Shown piece by piece: positions 33,420-42,094 of a DNA stretch of 64,000 nt (the first letter of the stretch is position 1; every line of letters starts with the position of its first letter). Both the position numbers and the translations under genes were made by a program. The notes under the pieces are model-generated. The model was not told the origin of the DNA. It saw only the letters and a list, made by a program, of their open reading frames with translations, and made no database searches. The DNA comes from Chryseobacterium gleum (GTDB taxonomy: Bacteria; Bacteroidota; Bacteroidia; Flavobacteriales_D; Crocinitomicaceae): NCBI GenBank assembly GCA_945897805.1, contig CAMDFX010000006.1:105220-169219 (forward strand). The letters are read 5' to 3'.

Positions 33420-34676
33420 TTAAACAAGCATCGTCACAGGATTTTCTAAATAACCCTTTAAGGTCTGCAAGAAAGCAGCTCCTGAAGCTCCGTCAACCAC
33501 TCTGTGATCGCATGAAAGCGTCAATTTCATAACATTTCCTGGTACAACTTGTCCGTTTTTAACTACAGGAATTTGTTTGATTCCGCCTACAGCCAAAATG
33601 CAGCTATCTGGTGGGTTGACAATCGCAGTGAAAGACTCAATTCCAAACATTCCTAAATTTGAAATGGTGAATGTATTTCCTTCCCAATCTGATGGTTGCA
33701 ATTTTTTATCTTTCGCTTTTTGTGCAAAATCTTTCACTTCAGTGCCAATTTGTGCCAATCCTTTTGTATCTGTAAATCTTACGACAGGCACCAATAAACC
33801 TTCGTCAACTGCTACTGCAATTCCGATGTGTACATGGTGGTTTCTGCGAATCACATCACCCAGCCAAGAACTATTAATTGCTTGATGTTTTCTCAACGCC
33901 ATGGCTGATGCTTTGACAACCATATCATTGAACGAAATTTTTACATTTTTATCTGCATTCATCGCATTTCTTGCTGCAATGGCATTATCCATGTCGATGT
34001 CCAAAGTCAAATAAAAGTGTGGTGCTGTAAATTTACTTTCAGCCAAACGTCTCGCAATGGTTTTACGCATTTGAGAAACCGTTTCATCTGTGTAAGATTC
34101 TTGTCCAGCAGGAGCAGAATATTGAACTGCATTTGCAGCAGGAACATAAGGCGTAAAATGATCTACATCTCTTTTAACAATTCTTCCATGATCCCCAGTT
34201 CCAGCAACTTGATTGATGTCAATTCCTTTTTCTTCAGCCACTTTTTTAGCTAAGGGTGAGGCAAAAATACGTCCATTTGATGCAGAATTTGTTGATACGG
34301 TTGTTTCTTTTGGAGCAGTCATTGCAGCAGCTTGAATTGGCGCAGGATTCGCTTTTGGCGCCTCCACCGCTTTTTCTTCGACTTTCACTACTTCTTCAGG
34401 AGCGCCGGCATTGGCAAGAAGTGCAGAAATATCCTCTCCTTCTTCACCGATGATAGCAAGTACAACATTTACCGGAACTGATTTTCCTTTTTCAACTCCA
34501 ATGTGCAACAAAACACCATCGAAAAAAGATTCAAATTCCATGGTGGCTTTGTCTGTTTCAATTTCTGCCAACAATTCACCTGATGCAACTTTGTCACCCA
34601 CTTTTTTATGCCATTCCGCAACAACGCCCTCTGTCATGGTGTCGCTCAATTTGGGCATATAAATTATTTCTGCCAT
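33420..34676 (-). CDS. pdhC: Pyruvate dehydrogenase complex E2, dihydrolipoamide acetyltransferase
   Basis: A 418-residue E2. Residues ~1-75 are one lipoyl domain with ETDKATMEFES (Lys44 would be lipoylated). An Ala/Pro-rich linker follows, then the subunit-binding domain FASPLAKKVAEEKGIDINQVAGTG (I cite FASPLAKKV, residues ~135-170), a second linker, and a ~220-residue acyltransferase core ending in SCDHRVVDGASGAAF with the catalytic His and Asp. It accepts the hydroxyethyl group from E1 and passes acetyl to CoA. The E1-alpha gene lies directly upstream. E1-beta and E3 are not here, which is common when E1 is encoded in pieces. Confidence 0.95.
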   Translation of the reverse strand: MAEIIYMPKLSDTMTEGVVAEWHKKVGDKVASGELLAEIETDKATMEFESFFDGVLLHIGVEKGKSVPVNVVLAIIGEEGEDISALLANAGAPEEVVKVEEKAVEAPKANPAPIQAAAMTAPKETTVSTNSASNGRIFASPLAKKVAEEKGIDINQVAGTGDHGRIVKRDVDHFTPYVPAANAVQYSAPAGQESYTDETVSQMRKTIARRLAESKFTAPHFYLTLDIDMDNAIAARNAMNADKNVKISFNDMVVKASAMALRKHQAINSSWLGDVIRRNHHVHIGIAVAVDEGLLVPVVRFTDTKGLAQIGTEVKDFAQKAKDKKLQPSDWEGNTFTISNLGMFGIESFTAIVNPPDSCILAVGGIKQIPVVKNGQVVPGNVMKLTLSCDHRVVDGASGAAFLQTLKGYLENPVTMLV

Positions 34677-34707
34677 AATTTTTATTTTTACTGTAAACAG
34701 TTAAATT

Positions 34708-35760
34708 TTAGTATTCTTTAATATAAGGATAATCTGTTTGCATGTAAACATCCTCGTATAATTCATGCGCTTCTGGATATGGAGAATTTTCAGCAAATTC
34801 AACTGATTCTTCCACCTCTTTTTTCACCCAACTAATGATTCCTTCAATTTCAGCATCTGTCAACCATTTGTTTGCTTTGATTACTTCTAAACAATGATCA
34901 ATAGGATCTTTCGCTTGCCATTCAGCAACCTCTTCTTTTGATCTGTATTTTTGAGGATCTGACATTGAATGTCCTTTGTATCTGTATGTTCTGATATCCA
35001 ACAATGTTGGCCCGTCACCTCTTCTTGCTCTGTCACAAGCTTCTTCGATTGCTTCATGCACCGCTTCAGGCGACATTCCGTTCACCGATTTAGAAGGAAT
35101 ATCATAAGACAATCCAATTTTAGATAAATCAGTTACGTTCGTTGTTCTTTCAACAGAAGTTCCCATCGCATAATTGTTATTCTCAATGATATAAATCACT
35201 GGTAATTTCCAATTCACAGCCATGTTGAAAGTTTCATGCAGAGCACCTTGTCTTACAGCGCCATCGCCCATTGATACGAAAACAACATTGTCTGTTTCGT
35301 TATATTTTTCAGCGAAAGCAACACCTGTTCCCATTGGAATTTGAGCTCCAACGATTCCGTGTCCACCCATGAAGTTTTTATCTTTATCGAAAAAGTGCAT
35401 CGAACCGCCTTTTCCTTTAGAACAACCTGTCGTTCTTCCGTAAAGTTCCGCCATCAAAACGCGTGGATCTGTTCCCAAACCAATTGGATGTGCGTGATCT
35501 CTGTAGGCAGTCATGTGACTATCAGTTGGACGACTTCCGCTTACGGTGCCTGCAGCAATTGCTTCTTGTCCTATATATAGATGACAAAATCCGCCAAACT
35601 TTTGTTGGATATATAATTGTCCAGCTTTTTCTTCAAAACGACGCATTAATAGCATGTCTTTGTACCACTTCACATAAGTCTCTTTGGAAAACTTTGAGTT
35701 GGAAGCAACTGAACTTTTTTTAGTTGTTTTGCTTGGTTTTGCAACTGCTTTTGTAGCCAT
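34708..35760 (-). CDS. pdhA: Pyruvate dehydrogenase E1 component, alpha subunit
   Basis: About 350 residues after choosing the ATG at 35760 (the frame is open 13 codons further up, but a basic Ala/Lys-rich start is normal). The TPP-binding motif is clear: SMGDGAVRQGALHETFNMA leading to IENNNYAMGT (GDG...NN). FGGFCHLYIGQEAIAAG and HMTAYRDHAHPIGLG also match PdhA, as does a phosphorylation-loop-like YRYKGHSMSDP. With PdhB it decarboxylates pyruvate and loads lipoyl-E2. PdhC follows 31 bases downstream. A matching -7 box lies upstream at 35788-35795. Confidence 0.95.
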   Translation of the reverse strand: MATKAVAKPSKTTKKSSVASNSKFSKETYVKWYKDMLLMRRFEEKAGQLYIQQKFGGFCHLYIGQEAIAAGTVSGSRPTDSHMTAYRDHAHPIGLGTDPRVLMAELYGRTTGCSKGKGGSMHFFDKDKNFMGGHGIVGAQIPMGTGVAFAEKYNETDNVVFVSMGDGAVRQGALHETFNMAVNWKLPVIYIIENNNYAMGTSVERTTNVTDLSKIGLSYDIPSKSVNGMSPEAVHEAIEEACDRARRGDGPTLLDIRTYRYKGHSMSDPQKYRSKEEVAEWQAKDPIDHCLEVIKANKWLTDAEIEGIISWVKKEVEESVEFAENSPYPEAHELYEDVYMQTDYPYIKEY

Positions 35761-35787
35761 AATTTTGCTATATTTTTTAACGAAAGG

Positions 35788-35795
35788 CAAATATA
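35788..35795 (-). promoter_or_regulatory. -7 promoter element of the pdhA-pdhC operon
   Basis: On the minus strand this is TATATTTG, an exact TAnnTTTG match, 27 bases before the pdhA ATG. No TTG box is seen 19 bases upstream. Confidence 0.6.
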
Positions 35796-35978
35796 ACAAG
35801 AAGAATTGAAAGATAATAATTTTTCAAATACTCAATTTCGATTAATCCAATTTACCTTAGCGTCTTTTGTACATTAAGACTTGTGTTTTGTACTGAAAAA
35901 TGAACGAAAATCATTAGCTCTAAATCATTTTCAAAAACCATTTACAAGTTGGTTTAACAAGCTTAAATCTTGAGTAAA

Positions 35979-36980
35979 TTAATCTTTCACTTCCTCTCGA
36001 CCGTCTGTATAACGAGCAAATCGTCCTAAATTGCGGTCATGCACTTTGTCATATCGTTCAAATGGCCAACCGCCAAATTGTGTTTGTTGATATTCATTGA
36101 AGGCTTCAACAATTTCCTCTCTAGTATTCATGACAAATGGACCGTGTTGCACAACTGGCTCATTGATTGGTCTTCCTTGTAAAACCAAAATTTTGATGTT
36201 TTCATCTCCGCTTTTAAGTATTAGATCTTCATCAGAAACAACATCAATTGCATGGTAATTTGGTATCAATTGTCCTTCTAAATTTAATTGATTTCCTTTG
36301 TAAAAGTAAAATGTTCTGTTAATTCCTTCTGCGGTTTTTGGCATGAGAAAGGTTGAATTAGCTTGCATTTGAATGTTGTAAACACCTACAAAATTTCCAG
36401 CATCTGCAGCCCAAGAATTAACCGGAGGAGTTGGAGATTTTCTGCCCAATAATTCACCTGCCAACACTTCGATATTTACGCCAGTTTCAGCTTCAAAACC
36501 GGGTATATCTTCATTCCAAAACATTTTGTATTCTGGCTCAACCAATTTGTTTTTCTTGGGTAAATTCAACCAAATCTGAAACAATTCCAATGGATTTTCT
36601 GCTTCTTGATTTAATAATGGAAACATTTCTGAATGGAGCAATCCTTTTCCAGCTGTCATCCATTGCACATCTCCATTTCCGTAGCGACCTTTTCCTCCTG
36701 CTGAATCTGCATGATCTACCAAACCTTCACGCACTACCGTAATAGTTTCAAATCCTCGGTGAGGATGACCTGGAAAACCTGGTATTTTTTCTCCGTGATA
36801 CATGCGCCAGCCGTCTTTAATGACAAAATCTTGTCCGAGATTCCTCCCTGCTAAACTTGATGCTGGTCCGAGTTCATCATTTCCTTTTGGAAATTGATCT
36901 TCGTGATGCACACAAAATAAAAATGGATCCAATGTTTGCCACTGAAAGCCTAAAGGTCTAATATGTTTGATTTTGCTCAT
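35979..36980 (-). CDS. Pirin family protein
   Basis: About 333 residues of the bicupin pirin family. The N-terminal cupin shows FPGHPHRGFETITVV with metal-binding histidines, a GDVQWMTAGKGLLHSEMF segment with the third His and the Glu, and ELFQIWLNLP. The C-terminal cupin contains NIKILVLQGRPINEPVVQHGPFVMNT. Some pirins act as quercetin dioxygenases or redox sensors; the biological role here is unknown. I use the ATG at 36980; an upstream extension to 37097 is possible in frame but has no homology-like features and would overlap the bioA promoter region. Confidence 0.88.
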   Translation of the reverse strand: MSKIKHIRPLGFQWQTLDPFLFCVHHEDQFPKGNDELGPASSLAGRNLGQDFVIKDGWRMYHGEKIPGFPGHPHRGFETITVVREGLVDHADSAGGKGRYGNGDVQWMTAGKGLLHSEMFPLLNQEAENPLELFQIWLNLPKKNKLVEPEYKMFWNEDIPGFEAETGVNIEVLAGELLGRKSPTPPVNSWAADAGNFVGVYNIQMQANSTFLMPKTAEGINRTFYFYKGNQLNLEGQLIPNYHAIDVVSDEDLILKSGDENIKILVLQGRPINEPVVQHGPFVMNTREEIVEAFNEYQQTQFGGWPFERYDKVHDRNLGRFARYTDGREEVKD

Positions 36981-37075
36981 TTTTTCGACTTTTAATTGTA
37001 GATTTTTAAAACTTGATCTCGTTTGTAAATTGTGTTTAATTAGAGTAAAGTTAAAGGTTTCTAGTAATTCATTTG

Positions 37076-37083
37076 TAATTTTG
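37076..37083 (+). promoter_or_regulatory. -7 promoter element of bioA
   Basis: TAATTTTG, matching TAnnTTTG, 16 bases before the ATG at 37100; no BirA-type operator palindrome was recognised around it. Confidence 0.55.
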
Positions 37084-37099
37084 CGACAAATATTCAAAC

Positions 37100-38377
37100 A
37101 TGTCCCATTTTCTTCAAGACGATCAAAATTACGTTTGGCATCCTTTCACTCAAATGCAAACTGCGCCTGCCCCTTTGGCGGTTGTAAAAGCCAAGGATTC
37201 AACACTTTTTACGGAAGATGGCAAACAATTTTTAGACTGCAATTCATCTTGGTGGGTCAATATTCATGGTCATGGAAATGAATATCTTAAAAACGCAATT
37301 TCAGCGCAGTTTGACAAAATAGATCATGTCATTTTTGCGGGTGTCACACATCCAAAAGCGGTTGAATTATCGAAAAGAATCTTGAATTTTTTACCTGATA
37401 ACCTGAGCAAAGTCTTTTTCTCCGATGACGGTTCTACCGCTGTTGAAGTGGCTTTAAAAATGGTTTTTCAATATTGGTTTAATCTTGACAAACCGAAACA
37501 CAGAATTTTGGCATTAGACGGCGCTTACCATGGTGATACTTTTGGCGCGATGTCGATTGGTCAGCGTGATTATTTTAATAAACCATTTGAACATTTGTTT
37601 TTTGATGTCGATTTCCTTCCTTTTCCAACGTTTGAAATGGAGGAAAAATGTATTGCATCAGCAGAAAAACTTTTTCAAACAGGCGAATTTGCTGGATTGA
37701 TCGTTGAACCATTAATTCAAGGTTCGGCTGGAATGCGCATGTATCGACCTGAATTTTTGGAAGCGCTTTTTCAATTGGCTAAAAAACATGAAGTTTTGAT
37801 TATTTGCGACGAAATCATGACTGGTTGGGGAAGAACAGGAAAATTATTCGCGCTGGATTACATTGAATCAAAACCTGACATTGTTTGCGTTTCCAAAGGA
37901 TTAACTGCCGGAATTTTGCCGCTTGGATTGACGGTTGTAACTGAACAAATTTACAATGCATTTTTAGGCCCTGACAAAATAAAAGCCCTGCTACACGGAC
38001 ATTCTTACACCGGAAATCCGCTCGCTTGTGCTGTGGCATGCGCCAATTTTGATTTGATTGAAAAACCAAATTTCTTTGAAAATATAAAGCGAATTGAAGA
38101 CAGTCATATGTCTTTTGCAACAGCATTGAAAAATCATCCAAAACTGTCAGATGTCCGACAAATGGGAACTATTGTGGCAGTTGAAATCAAAATCCCTGAA
38201 GGAAATTCATATTTTTCAGACATTCGCGACCAAGCTTATGATTTCTTTTTGACGCAAGGATTATTGATTCGCCCTTGCGGAAATGTCATTTTTCTGAATC
38301 CTCCATATTGCACAACCAACGCCGAATTGGAGAAAATGTATGAAGGAATTAAAGATTTCATTTCACAAATTGCCTAA
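37100..38377 (+). CDS. bioA: Adenosylmethionine-8-amino-7-oxononanoate aminotransferase
   Basis: A 425-residue class III PLP aminotransferase. BioA-type landmarks: YVWHPFTQMQTA at the N-terminus, LDCNSSWWVNIHGHG (Trp-Trp next to the substrate), FFSDDGSTAVEVALKM, DGAYHGDTFGAMS, EPLIQGSAGMRMY, ICDEIMTGWGRTG (Asp for the pyridine nitrogen) and CVSKGLTAGILPLGLT, where the lysine binds PLP. BioA uses SAM as amino donor to make diaminopelargonate in biotin synthesis. No other biotin genes are in this window. It is followed after ~45 bases by the disrupted acpH gene. Confidence 0.95.
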   Translation: MSHFLQDDQNYVWHPFTQMQTAPAPLAVVKAKDSTLFTEDGKQFLDCNSSWWVNIHGHGNEYLKNAISAQFDKIDHVIFAGVTHPKAVELSKRILNFLPDNLSKVFFSDDGSTAVEVALKMVFQYWFNLDKPKHRILALDGAYHGDTFGAMSIGQRDYFNKPFEHLFFDVDFLPFPTFEMEEKCIASAEKLFQTGEFAGLIVEPLIQGSAGMRMYRPEFLEALFQLAKKHEVLIICDEIMTGWGRTGKLFALDYIESKPDIVCVSKGLTAGILPLGLTVVTEQIYNAFLGPDKIKALLHGHSYTGNPLACAVACANFDLIEKPNFFENIKRIEDSHMSFATALKNHPKLSDVRQMGTIVAVEIKIPEGNSYFSDIRDQAYDFFLTQGLLIRPCGNVIFLNPPYCTTNAELEKMYEGIKDFISQIA

Positions 38378-38421
38378 TTTCAATTCAACAACAAAAAACT
38401 TCATTTTAAATTTCCAAATCA

Positions 38422-39003
38422 ATGAATTATCTCGGACATCTTTTCTTTTCAAATAATGACACAGAATTGATGTTGAGCAACTAATTTGGAGATTTTGTCA
38501 AGGGAAAAGACTTGAGTCAATTTCGTGCTAAAACACAAGAAGGAATTATTTTACATCGTGCGATTGATACATACATTGATACGCATCCAGCTGTAATTGA
38601 ACTTTTACATGTGCTTTATCCCAAACTGCCCAAGGTTTCTGGAATTGCAGTTGATTTATTTTTTGATCATTTGTTGGCCAAAAATTGGGAAAAATATCAT
38701 CCTGAAAATTTAAACACATTTTTAACTGCATTTTACGAGAATTTAAATAGCGGAAACGAAGAATTTACAATTGAATTTAAACACATGATTCACCACATGG
38801 TGAAAGTCAATTGGATTTCCTACTACCCCCAACTTGATGGACTCGAAAAAGCGTTGAATGGTGTTTCGTCTCGCATTTCATTTGCCAACGAATTGAAAAA
38901 CGGTTTACCCGTGTTTTTAGAAAATCAATCGCTAGTAGAATCTACGTTTGAAATCTACATGAAAGACGCAATCGTTCATTTCGGTATATCAAATTCAAAA
39001 TAA
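38422..39003 (+). pseudogene. acpH: Acyl-carrier-protein phosphodiesterase interrupted by an in-frame stop
   Basis: From the ATG at 38422 the frame reads MNYLGHLFFSNNDTELMLSN, then TAA (38482-38484), then FGDFVKGKDLSQFRAKTQEG and a full AcpH body (IILHRAIDTYID with conserved His-Arg and Asp, VSGIAVDLFFDHLLAKNW). This is the AcpH/COG3124 pattern in which a short hydrophobic residue is expected at the stop, e.g. Leu encoded by TTA, so one T-to-A change explains it. AcpH removes 4'-phosphopantetheine from acyl carrier protein. The protein beginning at an internal TTG (38512) would miss the first conserved segment, including FGDFVKG. Genuine decay or a sequence error cannot be told apart here. 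Confidence 0.8.
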
Positions 39004-39020
39004 ATTTGTAAATTGTTCCC

Positions 39021-40478
39021 ATGTTTCTGTCTGGGATAAACTTAAAAATCAATCGAAAAGTGCTAATTATTGGGGTTTTATTTCTTCTAATTGCAATTTA
39101 CTATATTGGTTGTGAGAGGAATAACGGAAGCCAAGATAAGATCGCTGCCGTACCCGGAATCGATTTACCAGCCATTCTTAAAAAAGGAAAATTAACCATT
39201 TTAGCAGAAAATAGTTCTACCTCTTATTTCATTTACAGAGGAAAAAAAATGGGTTTTGAATATGAAATTTTAAAAGAATTTGCAACTGAAATCGGAGTAG
39301 ATTTGGAAATTGTGAACATCACCAATTTGGACGATGTAAACGCAATGTTAAATCGTGGTGAAGGAGATTTAGTGGCTTGCAATTATACTATTACAAACGA
39401 ACGGAGCAAAATTATTGATTTCACAGTTCCTTTTTTGAGAACCAATCAAGTTTTGATTCAACGAAAACCTGAGAATTGGGAAACCATGTCTGCAGATCAA
39501 ATCAACTCAAAATTATTAACTGACCCAACACAACTGGCTGGAAAAACAGTGAATGTTTGGGGTAAATCTACTTATTACCAAAGACTTATAAATCTACAAC
39601 AAGAAATTGGAGATACGATTATCATTCACAAGGAAACAGGCGATTTTACTTCTGAAGATTTGATTGAAAATGTTTCAGAAGGAATAATCGATTATACGGT
39701 AGTTGAAAAAAATGTGGCGCAAATCAACAGTCATTTTTTAGACAATATCGACATCGATTTAGAATTGAGTGTGAAGCAAAAAATTGCTTTTGGGATCAGA
39801 AAAACCAGTCCATTATTGAGAGCAAGAATCAATCAATGGTTGAAAAAATTCACCCAGAAAGCATCTTTCAAGTATTTAAAGCACAAATATTTTGAACTGA
39901 CAGAAATAGCAAACAATGTGCAAGATTCTCAATCCAGCTTGAAAGGTGGCCAATTGTCATTGTTCGACAATTACTTTAAACAATCCGCCGCCAAATACAA
40001 TTGGGATTGGAGGATTTTGGCATCTGTTTCATATCAAGAATCGAAATTCAATCCAAGTGCCCGTGGCATGGGAGGCGCCTATGGTATGATGCAATTTATG
40101 CCTGATACTGGTCCGACATTTGGCGTTTATCCTTCGTCTACGCCGCAAGTTCAAATTGAAGGCGGTATGAAATTGCTTTTTAGAACCTATAAGTTGTGGA
40201 ACGATATTCCGAATCATGAAGAAAGAATCAAATTTACTTTGGCTTCCTATAATTCGGGGACAAGTCACGTGAAAGATGCACAAAAATTGGCTGAGAAATA
40301 CGGCATGAATCCAAAAAAATGGGATAATAGCGTGGAAGTGATGCTGAAAAATTTATCTAAAAAAGAATATTATCGTGATCCAATTGTTACTGCAGGAGCA
40401 ACAAGAGGTGCACATACAGCCAAATATGTGAAATCGGTTTATGCTAGATTTTTGTCTTATAAATCAATGTTTCGCTAG
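39021..40478 (+). CDS. mltF: Membrane-bound lytic murein transglycosylase F-like
   Basis: A 485-residue two-domain envelope protein. A hydrophobic anchor (residues ~11-29, ending near YYIGC, a possible lipobox) precedes a solute-binding-type domain (~55-285): LTILAENSSTSYFIYRGKKMGFEYEIL (I cite KMGFEYEIL), IDFTVPFLRTNQVLI and DYTVVEKNVAQIN. The C-terminal ~180 residues are an SLT lytic transglycosylase: ASVSYQESKFNPSA with catalytic Glu340, GAYGMMQFMPDTGPTFGV and LASYNSGTSHV. MltF cuts peptidoglycan glycans, with the sensor-like domain modulating activity. It ends 27 bases before the first codon of miaA's conserved region. Confidence 0.9.
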   Translation: MFLSGINLKINRKVLIIGVLFLLIAIYYIGCERNNGSQDKIAAVPGIDLPAILKKGKLTILAENSSTSYFIYRGKKMGFEYEILKEFATEIGVDLEIVNITNLDDVNAMLNRGEGDLVACNYTITNERSKIIDFTVPFLRTNQVLIQRKPENWETMSADQINSKLLTDPTQLAGKTVNVWGKSTYYQRLINLQQEIGDTIIIHKETGDFTSEDLIENVSEGIIDYTVVEKNVAQINSHFLDNIDIDLELSVKQKIAFGIRKTSPLLRARINQWLKKFTQKASFKYLKHKYFELTEIANNVQDSQSSLKGGQLSLFDNYFKQSAAKYNWDWRILASVSYQESKFNPSARGMGGAYGMMQFMPDTGPTFGVYPSSTPQVQIEGGMKLLFRTYKLWNDIPNHEERIKFTLASYNSGTSHVKDAQKLAEKYGMNPKKWDNSVEVMLKNLSKKEYYRDPIVTAGATRGAHTAKYVKSVYARFLSYKSMFR

Positions 40479-40505
40479 CATTTTGTAATTTCGCAAGAAA
40501 ACAGA

Positions 40506-41405
40506 ATTATCAAAAATTTAATTGTCATTGAAGGTCCAACTGCTAGTGGAAAAACCACTTTGGCTATTGCCTTGGCAAAAAAAATGAATACGGTAATTTT
40601 ATCAGCGGATTCCAGACAATTTTACAAAGAAACAAGCATAGGAACCGCAAAACCCTCGCTGGAAGAACAAGCCGGAATCAAACATTATTTCATAGATTCA
40701 CATTCCATTCATCAGCCGCTAACTGCCGCACACTTTGAGAAAGAAGCCTTGGAAATTTTAAAAACTGAATTTCAACAGCATGAAACAATCATTTTGGTTG
40801 GCGGATCTGGACTTTTCATCGATGCACTTTGCCATGGTTTAGACGATGTTCCTCACGATGAAAATATTAAAAACCAATTAAATACTGAATTTGAATCGCA
40901 AGGTTTAGCGCCACTTTTGGCTGAATTGGAGACGAAAGATCCAATATTTTATGCCAAAGTTGATTTAAAAAATCCTATGCGAATAATTCGTGCTTTGGAA
41001 GTTATACGTATCACCAATAAACCTTTCTCTTCTTTTCATGCTTTTGAATCGAAAAAACGTCCTTTCGAGTTTCAAAAATTTGTGATTGATTTACCCAGAG
41101 AACTGCTATACGAAAGAATCAATATTCGCGTTAAAGTCATGGTGGAAAATGGATTGTTGCAGGAAGTTCAAGATTTACTTGCGTGGCAAAATCTATCCGC
41201 ACTCAATACCGTTGGTTATTCTGAATTATTTGATTATCTCAACAATAAAATCAGTTTAGAAGAAGCGATTGAATTGATTAAAAGAAATTCTAGAAGATAC
41301 GCCAAACGCCAATTAACCTGGTTTCGCAGGGATGAAAAAGCCATTTGGATCCAAGAATTAACGACAGAAAATCAAGTTCAAAAAATCATTTCTAGCACAG
41401 AATAA
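40506..41405 (+). CDS. miaA: tRNA dimethylallyltransferase with non-canonical start
   Basis: A ~299-residue MiaA. The P-loop GPTASGKTTLA lies at 40533-40565, followed by SADSRQFYKE, GTAKPSLEEQ, LVGGSGLFIDAL, and the C-terminal YAKRQLTWFRRD. MiaA prenylates A37 of tRNAs reading UNN codons. No ATG, GTG or TTG exists in frame between the mltF stop (40478) and the P-loop; the first TTG (40560) is inside or after it and would destroy the enzyme. I therefore start at ATT 40506 (IIKNLIVIEG follows); ATC 40509 and ATT 40521 are alternatives. A TAATTTCG box (one base off TAnnTTTG) lies at 40487-40494. Confidence 0.88.
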   Translation: MIKNLIVIEGPTASGKTTLAIALAKKMNTVILSADSRQFYKETSIGTAKPSLEEQAGIKHYFIDSHSIHQPLTAAHFEKEALEILKTEFQQHETIILVGGSGLFIDALCHGLDDVPHDENIKNQLNTEFESQGLAPLLAELETKDPIFYAKVDLKNPMRIIRALEVIRITNKPFSSFHAFESKKRPFEFQKFVIDLPRELLYERINIRVKVMVENGLLQEVQDLLAWQNLSALNTVGYSELFDYLNNKISLEEAIELIKRNSRRYAKRQLTWFRRDEKAIWIQELTTENQVQKIISSTE

Positions 41406-41449
41406 AAATCTTGGAATGATTATTGAAAATCGTTCTAAAAAACAATAAA

Positions 41450-42091
41450 ATGGACATTACTTTTCAAAATATCATGCCCCAACCTTTGGCTTCCATGCAA
41501 CATGGCGCTGAAAGTATTTGGGGAAATCACGTTGTTTTAAAGCATGGACAGAAAATCATTTTGAATGCATCTTCTGGCAAAGGAAAATCAACTTTTACCA
41601 GTGTTGTTTTTGGTTTGAGAAAAGATTTTGAAGGAAAATTACTTTATGATCAGGTAGATACATCAATATATACACCTGCAGATTGGACAAAAATCAGAAG
41701 AAATAAAATTTCAGTTGTATTTCAAGACTTGCAGCTTTTTCCAACGTTAACAGTCAAAGAAAATCTGTTACTAAAAAATGATCTTTGCCAAGTTTTCACT
41801 GAAAATGAATTGATTCAAATGCTGGAAGCCTTGGAAATCGATAATAAGTGGGAGCAAAAATGCGGATTACTTTCCATGGGACAACAACAACGGGTTGCGA
41901 TAATCAGAGCGCTTTGTCAGCCTTTTGAATGGTTGATTTTAGATGAACCTTTTTCGCATTTAGACATCGAAAATACGCAACGAAGTTTGAGATTGATTGA
42001 CGAAAGATGTAACCATTTGAAAGCAGGATTTGTGCTCACATCTTTGGGCGAAAGACACGGGTATAATTACGATGATGAAATTAAACTTTGA
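41450..42091 (+). CDS. ABC transporter ATP-binding protein with unusual motifs
   Basis: A 213-residue ATPase of LolD/MacB type, paired with the permease that follows 3 bases later. Signature LSMGQQQRVAI, Walker B LILDEP and a Q-loop VVFQDLQLFPTLTV are normal. The Walker A reads ASSGKGKST, where the usual first Gly is Ala, and the H-loop position has TSLGE rather than a His-containing VTHD-like segment. The N-terminal beta strands are also short. These changes suggest reduced or altered ATP hydrolysis. It may act in lipoprotein or signal export together with the permease. I use the ATG at 41450; a TTG at 41423 is less likely. Confidence 0.8.
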   Translation: MDITFQNIMPQPLASMQHGAESIWGNHVVLKHGQKIILNASSGKGKSTFTSVVFGLRKDFEGKLLYDQVDTSIYTPADWTKIRRNKISVVFQDLQLFPTLTVKENLLLKNDLCQVFTENELIQMLEALEIDNKWEQKCGLLSMGQQQRVAIIRALCQPFEWLILDEPFSHLDIENTQRSLRLIDERCNHLKAGFVLTSLGERHGYNYDDEIKL

Positions 42092-42094
42092 GCC

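Noticed and set aside
38512-39003. acpH as an intact gene starting at TTG 38512
   Set aside because: The in-frame region upstream of the stop matches the family N-terminus, so the shorter form is better read as the remnant of a disrupted gene.
40560-41405. miaA start at TTG 40560
   Set aside because: It would remove most of the GPTASGKT P-loop, which is essential for the enzyme.
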